From JAKRSD01 sp964473995 (GTDB taxonomy: Bacteria; Bacteroidota; Bacteroidia; CAIKAF01), in contig CAYYRB010000036.1 in assembly GCA_964473995.1 (NCBI GenBank), positions 1 to 24,123 of the forward strand: a DNA stretch of 24,123 nt, in the 5' to 3' direction. A program made the translations under genes and the position numbers. Below are positions 8,296-16,495 of the stretch, in pieces; the first letter of the stretch is position 1, and each line of letters opens with the position of its first letter. The notes beneath the pieces were generated by a model, which worked only from the letters and a program-made list of their open reading frames with translations, did no database searches and was not told where the DNA came from.

Positions 8296-9015
8296 ATGAA
8301 ATCCGTATATCGTTTATCAGTCGCGTTTTTAATTCTGATTTCAGCCTATTCCTGTCGAAAGGAAGCGGTGGATTATACCCTGGACCGGGGCGAAAATTAT
8401 TATCCTTATGCCGTTGGTTTATGGTGGGAATATGATGTAGACAGCACTTTCTACAACGACTTTTCTTCTGATACGGTTAGGGTAAGTTACCGACTGAGGG
8501 AAGAATTTATTTCTGAGTTTTCGACCGAAACCGGAAATCCGGCAATCCGCGTGGAGCAATTCCGCAAATATCCCGGTCAGTCCAATTGGGTTGGTCCCCG
8601 GGTATATTGGACATACCTGACGCAGAAAGGGGCCGTTAAGGTGGAAGAAAATATTCCGTATGTTAAAATCAATTATCCTGTGAGCGAAAATGCCACTTGG
8701 AACGGAAACCGTTATAATTTTTTCAATGCAGAAGAGTACACTTATCTTTCCGTGGATGAACCTTACACGGTTAACAACCTGCCGTTTGACAGTACGGCTG
8801 TGGTACTCCAGAAAAGTACGGAATCGCTTTTGGGCAGAGATTTTTACCAAGAAAAGTATGCCCGAAGGGTGGGCCTTATAGAAAAAGAAATTGTGGATAT
8901 CGTGGGTTATGTGGACACGGATAATATTCCTGACACTATCGTAAGGCCTTTAGATCAGCGTATTCGTTCCGGCATCATTTATACGCAAAAGATTGTTTCC
9001 TGGGGAACCCTCTGA
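8296..9015 (+). CDS. Lipoprotein of unknown function (tandem paralog 2)
   Basis: 239-aa predicted lipoprotein starting MKSVYRLSVAFLILISAYSC, with RKEAVDYTLD after the Cys; the lipobox (AYSC) is loose, as is common in Bacteroidota. It repeats the architecture of the gene before it: YYPYAVGLWWEYDVDSTFYNDFSSD near the start (YYPYAVGLWWEYDVDSTF, then YNDFSSD) and VGLIEKEIVDIVGYVDT ... IRSGIIYTQKIVSWGTL at the end. Starts one base after the previous stop, so the two are surely translated from one message. It converges on the ABC exporter gene with only 10 bases between stops and no visible terminator. Function unknown. Confidence 0.8.
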   Translation: MKSVYRLSVAFLILISAYSCRKEAVDYTLDRGENYYPYAVGLWWEYDVDSTFYNDFSSDTVRVSYRLREEFISEFSTETGNPAIRVEQFRKYPGQSNWVGPRVYWTYLTQKGAVKVEENIPYVKINYPVSENATWNGNRYNFFNAEEYTYLSVDEPYTVNNLPFDSTAVVLQKSTESLLGRDFYQEKYARRVGLIEKEIVDIVGYVDTDNIPDTIVRPLDQRIRSGIIYTQKIVSWGTL

Positions 9016-9025
9016 GTGGGGCATG

Positions 9026-10807
9026 TTATTCTTTTTCAGCCTGCAGTCGGCTTATTCTTTGGTAGTATCCGTTTTGGCTGATCAATTCCCGGTGGCTTCC
9101 CATTTCCACTATTTTTCCTCCGTCGAGTACAATGATCATTTCGCAGCGGCTCAAGGTTGAAACTTTATGGCTGATGAGCAGGGTGGTTTTTCCCTGAGAG
9201 GCCTCAAGCATGTGATTCAAGATATTTTCTTCCGTTTCGGCATCCACGGCACTTAGGCAATCGTCAAAAATAAGTACAGGAGCTTGGCTTATTAAGGCGC
9301 GGGCAATTGAAAGCCGTTGTTTTTGCCCTCCGGATAATTTCACGCCACGCTCTCCGATTTTAGTCTCAAACTTTTCTCTGAAATCTTCGATATTTTCAAA
9401 GATACCCGCTTTTTTGGCAGCCATTTTTATTTCCTGCATATCTACCTTCCGGTTTGATCCGAACGCGATATTTTCCGCTATGGAATCGCTGAACAGAATG
9501 ACTTCCTGAGGTACGAAACCGATATGCTGACGGAGGTGAAACAAATCCCATTCCCGGATATCTTTTCCATCCAATAAGATCCGACCTTGCGAAACATCAT
9601 ACATTCTGCCCGGCAGCGATGCCAGGGTGGATTTTCCCGATCCCGTGCTGCCTGTTATACCCAATAGCATACCCGGTTTTACCTGAAATGATATTTCATC
9701 CAGAGCCCGAATACCGGTATCGGGATAAGTAAATCCAACCCGTTCGAACGTGAGTTCTCCGCGCACGGGGGCTTTGATGCCGTTTGTCGGATTTGTGATT
9801 TCGGGGCGTGTGTGCAAAAATTCATTGATGCGTTCCTGAGAGGCTGCCGCCTGTTGGATGATGCTCGAAACCCATCCGATGCTGGCCACGGGCCAGGTAA
9901 GCATATTTACATAGATGATAAATTCACCGATAACCCCGGGATTCAACTTTCCTTCCATCACTTCCATGCCTCCCGCATAGAGAGTAATCAGTGTGCTTAG
10001 GCCGATCAACAAAAGAATCACCGGGAAGAAAAGAGCATCATACGCTGCCAGTTTCAGGGTTTCATTTTTATAGGCTTCGCTTTGGCCTGAAAAAAGGTTC
10101 GAGAAGAAAGAAGACCGATTGAAACTTTTGAGCACCCTGATTCCTGAAAAAAATTCCTGAGCCAAGGAGGAAAGACTCGATAATTTTTGCTGAACGGCGG
10201 TGCTCTGTTTTAACACCCGGCTGTTGATCAGGTAAATCAGGGCAGCCATAAATGGCATCGGAAGCAATACGTAAACGGTAAGTGATGGACTTACGCTGAG
10301 CATGCCGTTAATTACCAAAATAAACATGACCAGAAGGTTCACCGTGTACATGAGGGCGGGTCCCACATACATGCGCACTTTTCCCACATCTTCACCGATG
10401 CGCGTCATCAAGTCACCCGTATGGTGCCTTTTAAAAAAGGAGCGGCTCAGGGTTTGATAGTGGTTGTAAATATCATTTTTCAGGTCGTATTCAATATGAC
10501 GACTCATGACGATTAGGGTCTGCCGCATGAAAAACATGAAAATGCCTTTGATGAGCGCTACGGCAAGGTATAAAATGGATAAAAAGGCAACGGTCTGCAG
10601 GGTGAAGCGGAAATAGTGGTTTTGCAAAAGTCCGTCCCCCAAGACGGCATAAATCTGCATGGTTTCCACAATCAGGTCAAGCGCATAGCCCACAATCTTT
10701 GCCGGATAAACCGCAAAAAAATTGGAGAACACGGTGAGCAGAATGCCCGGGATGAGGTAGCGTTTATACTGTAGAAAGTATCTGTTCAGGAAACGAAGTC
10801 TTCTCAC
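9026..10807 (-). CDS. ABC exporter half-transporter (MdlA/YheI-like, permease fused to ATPase)
   Basis: 593-aa inner-membrane exporter subunit: a six-helix ABC transmembrane domain (about 1-325) followed by the nucleotide-binding domain. Walker A GSTGSGKST is at 386-394, the ABC signature LSGGQ at 491-495, Walker B VLIFDD at 511-516 and the switch histidine at 547 (LLISHKV). The residue after the Walker B aspartate is D516, not the usual glutamate; the wording FDDCLSAVD resembles MdlA/YheI-type subunits that work as heterodimers. No second exporter half is in this window. Substrate is unknown: lipids, drugs and peptides are all possible. Its ATG is 87 bases from that of the divergently transcribed leucine dehydrogenase gene. 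Confidence 0.92.
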   Translation of the reverse strand: MRRLRFLNRYFLQYKRYLIPGILLTVFSNFFAVYPAKIVGYALDLIVETMQIYAVLGDGLLQNHYFRFTLQTVAFLSILYLAVALIKGIFMFFMRQTLIVMSRHIEYDLKNDIYNHYQTLSRSFFKRHHTGDLMTRIGEDVGKVRMYVGPALMYTVNLLVMFILVINGMLSVSPSLTVYVLLPMPFMAALIYLINSRVLKQSTAVQQKLSSLSSLAQEFFSGIRVLKSFNRSSFFSNLFSGQSEAYKNETLKLAAYDALFFPVILLLIGLSTLITLYAGGMEVMEGKLNPGVIGEFIIYVNMLTWPVASIGWVSSIIQQAAASQERINEFLHTRPEITNPTNGIKAPVRGELTFERVGFTYPDTGIRALDEISFQVKPGMLLGITGSTGSGKSTLASLPGRMYDVSQGRILLDGKDIREWDLFHLRQHIGFVPQEVILFSDSIAENIAFGSNRKVDMQEIKMAAKKAGIFENIEDFREKFETKIGERGVKLSGGQKQRLSIARALISQAPVLIFDDCLSAVDAETEENILNHMLEASQGKTTLLISHKVSTLSRCEMIIVLDGGKIVEMGSHRELISQNGYYQRISRLQAEKE

Positions 10808-10836
10808 CTTATCTGTTCGCTTGGCGTAATTATTGC

Positions 10837-10844
10837 TATATTTG
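10837..10844 (+). promoter_or_regulatory. -7 promoter box (TATATTTG) for the leucine dehydrogenase-nusB unit
   Basis: TATATTTGC, a perfect TAnnTTTG match, 50 bases before the ATG at 10895. A weak -33 candidate (TTCG at 10816-10819) lies 17 bases upstream. Predicted to drive the five-gene unit ending at the terminator at 14122-14150. Confidence 0.6.
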
Positions 10845-10869
10845 CAGCCGCTTTGAGCGGATTGCGTTG

Positions 10870-10877
10870 CAAAAGTA
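10870..10877 (-). promoter_or_regulatory. -7 promoter box (TACTTTTG) for the ABC exporter gene
   Basis: On the minus strand TACTTTTG fits TAnnTTTG, 62 bases before the exporter ATG at 10807. Together with the plus-strand box at 10837 it makes this an interleaved pair of divergent promoters. No clear -33 element. Confidence 0.4.
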
Positions 10878-10894
10878 ACATTTAAAATAAGCCT

Positions 10895-12010
10895 ATGTTT
10901 GAAGATGAGAGCATGACTGCCGAACGCCTGACCACGCCCGTATTAGCTACCATGGACGAAATGAACCACGAAGAAGTTCTTTTTTGTCATGATAAAGCAA
11001 CGGGCCTGAAAGCCATCATCGCGGTGCACAATACCGTGCTCGGACCTGCATTAGGCGGAACACGCATGTGGCCTTACAAAAATGAATCGGAAGCCATTAC
11101 CGATGTGTTGCGGCTCAGCAGGGGAATGACCTATAAAGCCGCCGTTGCCGGATTGAATCTGGGAGGTGGCAAGGCTGTTATTTTGGGTGATGCGCGCACA
11201 CAAAAAACGGAGGCGCTCATGCGTCGCTTCGGTCAATTTGTCAATGATTTGGGCGGCAAATACATCACAGCCGAGGATGTAGGCATGTCGGCAAAGGATA
11301 TGGAGCTTATCGGAAATCATACCAAGCATGTGACCGGACTTCCGGAGCACCTGGGAGGTTCGGGAAATCCTTCGCCCGTGACGGCATTCGGCGTTTTTTG
11401 CGGTATGAAGGCAGCAGCTAAATTTGCTTTCGGAACCGATCAGTTGGCCGGTAAAAAAGTGGCCGTTCAAGGCTGCGGAAGCGTGGGGCAGTCGCTCATT
11501 GAGCATCTGGTTAAAGAGGGTGCCGAGGTTTTTGTAAACGATATTTTCGAGGATAAAATCGCAGAAACGGTAAATCGCTTCGGTGTGAAAGCCATCAGTA
11601 GCGAAGAACTGTACAACGGCGCCTTTGATGTGTACGCTCCTTGTGCCCTGGGAGCTACGGTAAACGAGGAAACATTATGCAGCATGAGGGTTTCCGTAAT
11701 TGCTGGAGCCGCCAATAATCAACTCAGAAATGAGGAAGCAGACAGTCAGCTCATCAAAGAAAAGGGAATTGTGTATGCTCCCGATTTTGTTATCAATGCG
11801 GGAGGTTTGATCAATGTATATGCCGAATTCTTGGGAAATTATAACCGGAAAAACGCACTGGAAAAAACAGAGAATATATACTCCGTGATTTGGCAGGTGC
11901 TGCAAAATGCAGCCTCCAATGGCAGCACCACGTTGCAAGCAGCCAAAGATTTGGCCGAGAATCGTATAAAACAAATGTCGGCACTTAAACTGCCATACTC
12001 TGCATGCTGA
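10895..12010 (+). CDS. Leucine dehydrogenase (Glu/Leu/Phe/Val dehydrogenase family)
   Basis: 371-aa NAD-dependent amino acid dehydrogenase. It reversibly deaminates branched-chain amino acids to 2-oxo acids, releasing ammonium and NADH, which links peptide use to branched acyl-CoA supply. The substrate and catalytic residues are K81 (GMTYKAA), K93 (LGGGKAVI) and D128 (AEDVG); their spacing of 12 and 35 equals that of K68, K80 and D115 in the bacillus leucine dehydrogenase. The Rossmann motif GCGSVG is at 193-198. Phenylalanine or valine preference cannot be ruled out from sequence alone. ATG at 10895 is kept; M7 is an alternative. The stop overlaps the nusB start by 7 bases. Confidence 0.93.
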   Translation: MFEDESMTAERLTTPVLATMDEMNHEEVLFCHDKATGLKAIIAVHNTVLGPALGGTRMWPYKNESEAITDVLRLSRGMTYKAAVAGLNLGGGKAVILGDARTQKTEALMRRFGQFVNDLGGKYITAEDVGMSAKDMELIGNHTKHVTGLPEHLGGSGNPSPVTAFGVFCGMKAAAKFAFGTDQLAGKKVAVQGCGSVGQSLIEHLVKEGAEVFVNDIFEDKIAETVNRFGVKAISSEELYNGAFDVYAPCALGATVNEETLCSMRVSVIAGAANNQLRNEEADSQLIKEKGIVYAPDFVINAGGLINVYAEFLGNYNRKNALEKTENIYSVIWQVLQNAASNGSTTLQAAKDLAENRIKQMSALKLPYSAC

Positions 12011-12954
12011 ACAGAAGGGCATTGCGCATAAAGGTGATGCAGGCCTTGTATGGATTTTTTCAATCCGGAAATTCCGATTTGTCCACCGCCGAAAAAAACG
12101 TATTTCAGTCGCTGGACAGAATCTATGATTTGTATCTTCTTCAGTTTTTGCTCTTGAGCGAGATACATCAGTCAGCGCTGCGCGAAAGGGAAGAAGTAAA
12201 AAACAAATTTTTCCCCGATGAGGAGGATTTGATGGAAACCACGCCCTTCACAGAAAATGTGTTTCTTCTGGCCATCCTTGAATGCCACGAATTAAACCGG
12301 CTCATAAAAAACCGGGGACTGGGTTGGTCCAAATATCCCGATGTGGGTGATAAACTGTTCAGGCAGCTGAAGCAATTGCCTGAATACAAGAAATATATTT
12401 TCACCCCAAATCCGGATCTGAAAATCCAGGTTGATTTCATCCGGGAAATGATCAAGCATCTTTTGTGGAGCGAAGAATATTTGAATTCGATTTACGAAGA
12501 CGAGAATATCCACTGGAGCGATGATATCGATCTGGTGAATCTGGCTCTGATTAAAACGGTGGAAGCCTTTAAACCGGCTAAAGGAATTCAACTGGCATCT
12601 TTGTATAAAGACGAGAAAGATGATCGGGAATTCGTATCTGTTTTGTTCAGAAAGGTTATTCTGAGGAATGAGGAATTGGGAAATTACATCACCCCGAACA
12701 CCGAGAATTGGGAATCGGACCGGATTGCCTACATGGATCTTCTCCTGATGAAAATGGCCATTTGTGAACTGATGGAATTCCCTACCATTCCCGTCAAGGT
12801 ATCGATGAACGAATACATTGAAATTTCAAAACTGTTTTCTACCCCCAAAAGCAATACGTTTGTAAACGGAGTGTTGGATAAAACGGCACAGGATTTGAAA
12901 AGACTCGGGTTGGTAAAGAAAACGGGAAGAGGATTGATTGAGAACAAACTATAA
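12004..12954 (+). CDS. nusB: Transcription antitermination protein NusB (long Bacteroidota form)
   Basis: 316-aa version of NusB, which with NusE (ribosomal S10) binds boxA RNA and helps transcription of rRNA operons to completion. The N-terminus MLNRRALRIKVMQALYGFF is the classical NusB start, and the C-terminal half (RIAYMDLLLMKMAICEL ... VSMNEYIEISKLFSTPKS, then FVNGVLDK) matches the core. The ~170-residue middle insertion makes it more than double the E. coli protein, as is normal in Bacteroidota. The ATG lies inside the last codons of the leucine dehydrogenase gene, so translation is coupled. Next gene starts 11 bases downstream. Confidence 0.95.
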   Translation: MLNRRALRIKVMQALYGFFQSGNSDLSTAEKNVFQSLDRIYDLYLLQFLLLSEIHQSALREREEVKNKFFPDEEDLMETTPFTENVFLLAILECHELNRLIKNRGLGWSKYPDVGDKLFRQLKQLPEYKKYIFTPNPDLKIQVDFIREMIKHLLWSEEYLNSIYEDENIHWSDDIDLVNLALIKTVEAFKPAKGIQLASLYKDEKDDREFVSVLFRKVILRNEELGNYITPNTENWESDRIAYMDLLLMKMAICELMEFPTIPVKVSMNEYIEISKLFSTPKSNTFVNGVLDKTAQDLKRLGLVKKTGRGLIENKL

Positions 12955-12965
12955 CCATGCACATC

Positions 12966-13406
12966 ATGAAAACAGCCTGGATTTTTGGATTGTCGCTTTT
13001 TCTTTTCGCCTGCAATGGCGGAAATAATCCTGTAGATACCGACCTGGTGAACAATCCGGCAACGGCCTCCGGGAAGCCTGCTGAGGGCAAATTGCCCAAA
13101 TTTGAATTTGAAACCGCCGAATATAACTTCGGAACGGTTACGGAAGGGCAGATTGTGAAATACACCTTTAAATTTAAAAATACGGGTGATGCCGATCTGT
13201 TGATTACCGATGCCCGCGGTTCATGCGGTTGCACGGTGCCCACTTATCCGGAGAAGGCCATTCCTCCCGGAGGCAGCGGTGAAATCAACGTGCAGTTTGA
13301 CAGCAACAAACGCTCCGGTGATCAGAATAAAACCGTTACCCTTACGGCCAATACTTCTCCCACCGAATTTGTACTTTCACTTAAAGGATTCGTTAAAACA
13401 CAATAA
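12966..13406 (+). CDS. DUF1573 lipoprotein
   Basis: 146-aa predicted lipoprotein (MKTAWIFGLSLFLFAC, then NGGNNPVD) carrying one DUF1573 domain: FEFETAEYNFGTVTEGQ, YTFKFKNTGDADLLI, the conserved GSCGCTVP turn, and the closing strands VQFDSNKRSGDQNKTVTLTA, an Ig/ASPM-SPD-2-Hydin-like beta sandwich. Function of the family is unknown; the Cys-Gly-Cys in GSCGCT is nearly invariant in it. The ATG at 12966 is preferred over 12957 because it starts the lipoprotein signal. It sits between nusB and yajC, an order I recall from many Bacteroidota genomes, with only 4 bases to yajC. Confidence 0.9.
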   Translation: MKTAWIFGLSLFLFACNGGNNPVDTDLVNNPATASGKPAEGKLPKFEFETAEYNFGTVTEGQIVKYTFKFKNTGDADLLITDARGSCGCTVPTYPEKAIPPGGSGEINVQFDSNKRSGDQNKTVTLTANTSPTEFVLSLKGFVKTQ

Positions 13407-13410
13407 AGTT

Positions 13411-13740
13411 ATGATTTCACACATCGTTATGTTGGGTGCTCCGGCCCCGGGACAGGAAGCAAACCCGATTATGCAGTTTGCACCTTTGGTTTTGATCATG
13501 ATCGTTTTTTACTTCTTCATGATTCGCCCCCAGATGAAAAAAGCAAAAGAACAAAAACAATTTCGTGAGAATTTGAAAGAAGGCGACAATGTAATTACCA
13601 TCGGCGGAATTCACGGAAAAATCGTGAAGTTGGAAGAGTCCACCGTTATCCTGGAAATGATTGATAAATCAAGAATCAAATTGGAGCGTTCCGCTTTGGT
13701 TCCTGATTCCTCAGCTACCTTGGCCAATCAGGCGAAATAA
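13411..13740 (+). CDS. yajC: Preprotein translocase subunit YajC
   Basis: 109-aa inner-membrane accessory subunit of the Sec holotranslocon (SecDF-YajC). One membrane helix at about 22-40 (FAPLVLIMIVFYFFMIRPQ) is followed by the basic stretch MKKAKEQKQF and the family signature EGDNVITIGGIHGKIVKLEE. The start at 13411 is the ATG 4 bases after the DUF1573 stop; the frame is open further upstream inside DUF1573, but that part does not resemble YajC. In many Bacteroidota yajC is followed by ybbR and coaE genes; here a SUI1 gene follows instead. Confidence 0.95.
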   Translation: MISHIVMLGAPAPGQEANPIMQFAPLVLIMIVFYFFMIRPQMKKAKEQKQFRENLKEGDNVITIGGIHGKIVKLEESTVILEMIDKSRIKLERSALVPDSSATLANQAK

Positions 13741-13751
13741 CGTTCCCCTTT

Positions 13752-14081
13752 ATGAAGAAAAGACCATCCGAAGGCGGGTTGGTTTACAGCACCGCTGCTC
13801 ATGTAAGGCTGGATAGCGCTCATGAGGAATCCGAAGTGGAGACTCTGTCCGTGGACAAGCAAAAGCTGAAGGTGGCTATTGACCGCAAGAACAGGGCAGG
13901 GAAGGAGGTTACTCTCGTCACCGGCTTTGTGGGCGGAACGGCCGATTTGGAAAATCTCGGTAAACTGCTTAAAAACAAATGTGGTACGGGCGGCAGCGTA
14001 AAAGACGGTGCGGTCATCATTCAGGGCAACGTGGTGGAGAAGGTAAAAGTAATTTTAAAAACCCTCGGATATCGTATTTAA
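13752..14081 (+). CDS. SUI1/eIF1-like translation factor (YciH family)
   Basis: 109-aa protein with the SUI1 fold in residues ~40-109: VAIDRKNRAGKEVTLVTGF, LGKLLKNKCGTGGSVKDG, VIIQGNVVEKVKVILKTLGY. YciH-type proteins are bacterial relatives of eIF1 thought to bind the 30S subunit and affect start-site choice. The N-terminal ~35 residues (MKKRPSEGGLVYSTAAH) match the YciH extension. It is the last gene of the unit, 11 bases after yajC, and a strong terminator follows 40 bases later. Its physiological role in Bacteroidota is not established. Confidence 0.92.
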   Translation: MKKRPSEGGLVYSTAAHVRLDSAHEESEVETLSVDKQKLKVAIDRKNRAGKEVTLVTGFVGGTADLENLGKLLKNKCGTGGSVKDGAVIIQGNVVEKVKVILKTLGYRI

Positions 14082-14121
14082 ATGCGTTTTGAAACGATCA
14101 TTTTGCTGAATAAATCGCATA

Positions 14122-14150
14122 AAAAAACCGCCCCATAGAGGCGGTTTTTT
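14122..14150. terminator. Bidirectional rho-independent terminator
   Basis: AAAAAACCGCC / GGCGGTTTTTT perfect stem around a 7-base loop (CCATAGA). A tract before and T tract after let it work for both the plus-strand SUI1 unit and the converging minus-strand DUF4920 gene. Confidence 0.88.
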
Positions 14151-14169
14151 GTTTACTGAAAAAATGAAA

Positions 14170-14697
14170 TCAGCGGATGATGACACCCACAGCTTCAAAA
14201 GTATATTCAGTTACAGGCTCATTAATGGCTGCAATTTCTTCCTTTGATTTTCCTTCGTCTTCGGCATAGTGGCGAAGCGTTTCTACACTCAGGATTTGTT
14301 TGAATGCCACTCCTTGCATAACGGCTTCATGTCCTCCTGATCCTTTGGGTACGAAAAAACCGTAGTCTTTGAAGGTAACACGCATGTCGGTATCATTCCC
14401 CAGGTTCACCGTCATCCAACATCCTTTCATTTGACAAACCTGCTCAATGGGCGCTTTCAGTGTAGCGGCTACACTGTCGGAAGAGGTTAAAAGAGTTAAC
14501 AGTTCAGCCCCGCCGATGGCACCATTCTCTGAAATTTTTTCACCGAAGGTTCCGGTTACCTGTTCTTTCCCGTGAGCATGATCTTCCGTTTTTTCTTGAG
14601 GAAGCACGGGGAAATTGAAGGTATTTCCCGGATTATTGCAGGCGGTTAAAAGGGCAGCCACCGAGAACGAGGCAACAACGTATTTTATGGTTTTCAT
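14170..14697 (-). CDS. DUF4920 lipoprotein
   Basis: 175-aa predicted lipoprotein with a canonical lipobox (MKTIKYVVASFSVAALLTAC). After a short Pro/His-rich linker comes a DUF4920 domain: GTFGEKISENGAIGGAELL, the conserved VCQMKGCWMTVNL segment with two Cys, then MRVTFKDYGFFVPKGSGGHEA and AFKQILSVETLRHYAEDEG. The domain's function is unknown; the paired cysteines C103/C108-like in CQMKGCW and the His suggest redox or metal binding, which is inference. Converges on the SUI1 gene with a shared terminator. A variant -7 box (TATTTTCG, 14715-14722) lies 17 bases upstream. Confidence 0.88.
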   Translation of the reverse strand: MKTIKYVVASFSVAALLTACNNPGNTFNFPVLPQEKTEDHAHGKEQVTGTFGEKISENGAIGGAELLTLLTSSDSVAATLKAPIEQVCQMKGCWMTVNLGNDTDMRVTFKDYGFFVPKGSGGHEAVMQGVAFKQILSVETLRHYAEDEGKSKEEIAAINEPVTEYTFEAVGVIIR

Positions 14698-14766
14698 GCA
14701 GAAAATATTTAGCGCGAAAATAGCTAAAAGAAAACAAAACCGATGGAGAGAAATGACCGGAAAAAT

Positions 14767-14797
14767 AAAAAAGGCTGTTTCTAAAACAGCCTTTTTT
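14767..14797 (-). terminator. Rho-independent terminator after tRNA-His
   Basis: Perfect 14-bp inverted repeat (AAAAAAGGCTGTTT / AAACAGCCTTTTTT) with a 3-base loop, six bases beyond the mature 3' end of the tRNA on the minus strand. Confidence 0.85.
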
Positions 14798-14803
14798 CAG
14801 CGG

Positions 14804-14878
<75 letters not shown>

Positions 14879-14893
14879 GTAATTAAAGGAGCG

Positions 14894-14924
14894 CAAAAAT
14901 ACGGACACGGGAGCGATTTTCAAA
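14894..14924 (-). promoter_or_regulatory. Promoter of tRNA-His
   Basis: Minus strand: TTTG (14924-14921), 19-base spacer, TATTTTTG (14901-14894), matching the Bacteroidota -33/-7 pair, 15 bases before the mature 5' end. It overlaps the region just after the stop of the upstream thioredoxin-like gene. Confidence 0.65.
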
Positions 14925-14932
14925 ATCAGACG

Positions 14933-16414
14933 CTATTTTTTTTCCTGCGCATTTTTGTCAAACACTTCCAGAAGTCTGGGAAGCGCTTCAGGACTCAACC
15001 TTCGGCCCAGTATTGTTTTGTCTTTATCCAGGAGATAAATCTGTGGGGTACTGCTGATGTAAAAAGTCCGGTGTATGTTTAGGCTTTCGATGTCGGTAAC
15101 TCCCATTTCATAAATGTATTTTTCGGGAGTTTTAGCCATATCGGGCCACACGGCCACGTGGATGAATGTCAGTTTTTCTTCTCGGATGAATTTTTTCCAA
15201 TCTTCAATCTCACGTTGGGTGCATACCGCATAAATTTCTACTCCTTTGGATTTCCACTCCTCGTAAAACTTTTGAAGTTTGGGCAGATCTTTTTTGCAGT
15301 GTCCGCACGACGGATCCCAGAATACCAGTACGGTAAATTTGGCATTCACATTGTAAAGGGCCGGGAAATTTTTTCCCGTGGTATCAGCCAGCCGCACATT
15401 AGGTGATCGTTTGCCTATGGTGAGCGGCTCCAATGAGGTTACGTGATCTTTGATTTTGCGCAGGGTGGCCGTATCGGCCCAGGTTGCCTTTTCTTTGGTG
15501 TAGTAATTTTTCCCTACATAAACGGCTAAATTCTCGGCGCCCATGATGCGGCTGGTATCTCCAAAAACATAGAGAAAATGGGTAAGGTATTTGGTAAGGT
15601 CGGGAGATTTTGCCGATTTGTCGAACAATATTTTGGCCTCATTGATCATGGAATCCGGTTGAGGAAATACCAACCGGGACATGAATGTTTTCAGTTTTCC
15701 ATGAAAAACTTCGCTGAAAGCAAGCCTATTTTCCGAGAAATCAAAGGTATCCCAATAACGGGACTTGTAATAAAGCGCTTCCGCCTGAATATCGCGTGAA
15801 CCGTCTTTCTTTTTGAACATGTTCTCGGGAATTTCCGGATCCCGCATTCCCAAAAGCAATTTGGTGAAAAATAAAGTAGGATTCTGACTGATTATTTGGT
15901 CTTGAAGGGCTTTTATTTCCTTATTCAATCCTTCGGTCTGTTTTCTGATATCTGCCAGCTCCACAGAATCTTTCTGTGCATTGAGTTTTTCGGCTTTTTT
16001 GGCTAATTCACCCATCTTTACCTGAATAGGCCCTGCCTTTGAAACAAATGAAAAGAACACGGTATTCAGTGGTGAATCCTTCACTTTGGCATTCTGTACA
16101 AACTGCACCGTGTCAGACTCGATGGAAAAATACTGGTTGTCATCAATCAAAAATTCATAATATAATTTTGTGGGCGTGTAAAGAAAATAGACACCGCCCG
16201 TAAGTGGTTTGTTTCCTTCAAAAACATAAAAGCCGCCCTTTTGAAATTTAGCCGTGTCGGCCAGGTATTTTTTGTCGGCGAAACTATACCCAAGATAAAT
16301 TTCGCTCTGCTTGTAATCCTTCAGCGTTATTTTAATGGAATAAGCAGGTTTCTGAGCCCTGATAGCGATGCTCGCAGATATGAAAAAGAAAATAATTCCG
16401 ACAGTGTGCTTCAT
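14933..16414 (-). CDS. Exported thioredoxin-fold (TlpA/ResA-like) protein with DUF4369-like N-terminus
   Basis: 493-aa exported protein: signal peptide MKHTVGIIFFFISASIAIRAQ, a beta-rich DUF4369/DUF5106-like N-terminal part (~20-115), a charged helical stretch likely coiled (~130-172), and a C-terminal thioredoxin-like domain with active site C370-G-H-C373 in FWDPSCGHCKKDLPKL. The cis-proline region is SSTPQIYLLDKD. The family reduces or exchanges disulfides in the periplasm, often for cytochrome maturation or stress response; which role applies here is not shown. Start at the ATG 16414 is chosen because it opens the signal peptide; nine codons upstream are open too. A TAAATTTG box (16439-16446) gives it its own promoter. 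Confidence 0.88.
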   Translation of the reverse strand: MKHTVGIIFFFISASIAIRAQKPAYSIKITLKDYKQSEIYLGYSFADKKYLADTAKFQKGGFYVFEGNKPLTGGVYFLYTPTKLYYEFLIDDNQYFSIESDTVQFVQNAKVKDSPLNTVFFSFVSKAGPIQVKMGELAKKAEKLNAQKDSVELADIRKQTEGLNKEIKALQDQIISQNPTLFFTKLLLGMRDPEIPENMFKKKDGSRDIQAEALYYKSRYWDTFDFSENRLAFSEVFHGKLKTFMSRLVFPQPDSMINEAKILFDKSAKSPDLTKYLTHFLYVFGDTSRIMGAENLAVYVGKNYYTKEKATWADTATLRKIKDHVTSLEPLTIGKRSPNVRLADTTGKNFPALYNVNAKFTVLVFWDPSCGHCKKDLPKLQKFYEEWKSKGVEIYAVCTQREIEDWKKFIREEKLTFIHVAVWPDMAKTPEKYIYEMGVTDIESLNIHRTFYISSTPQIYLLDKDKTILGRRLSPEALPRLLEVFDKNAQEKK

Positions 16415-16438
16415 ATTCTTGATATTTACCGATAAGCG

Positions 16439-16446
16439 CAAATTTA
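16439..16446 (-). promoter_or_regulatory. -7 promoter box (TAAATTTG) of the thioredoxin-like gene
   Basis: Minus-strand TAAATTTGC, 24 bases before the ATG at 16414; a perfect TAnnTTTG match. No clear -33 TTG. Confidence 0.5.
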
Positions 16447-16495
16447 CTTTTTCTATTTGCCGTATGGGTTTCTTAACTTGCTTTTAACAGCCGTT

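Noticed and set aside
12839..13243. 134-aa open frame on the minus strand across nusB and DUF1573
   Set aside because: It spans two clear plus-strand genes and its translation has no domain signature.
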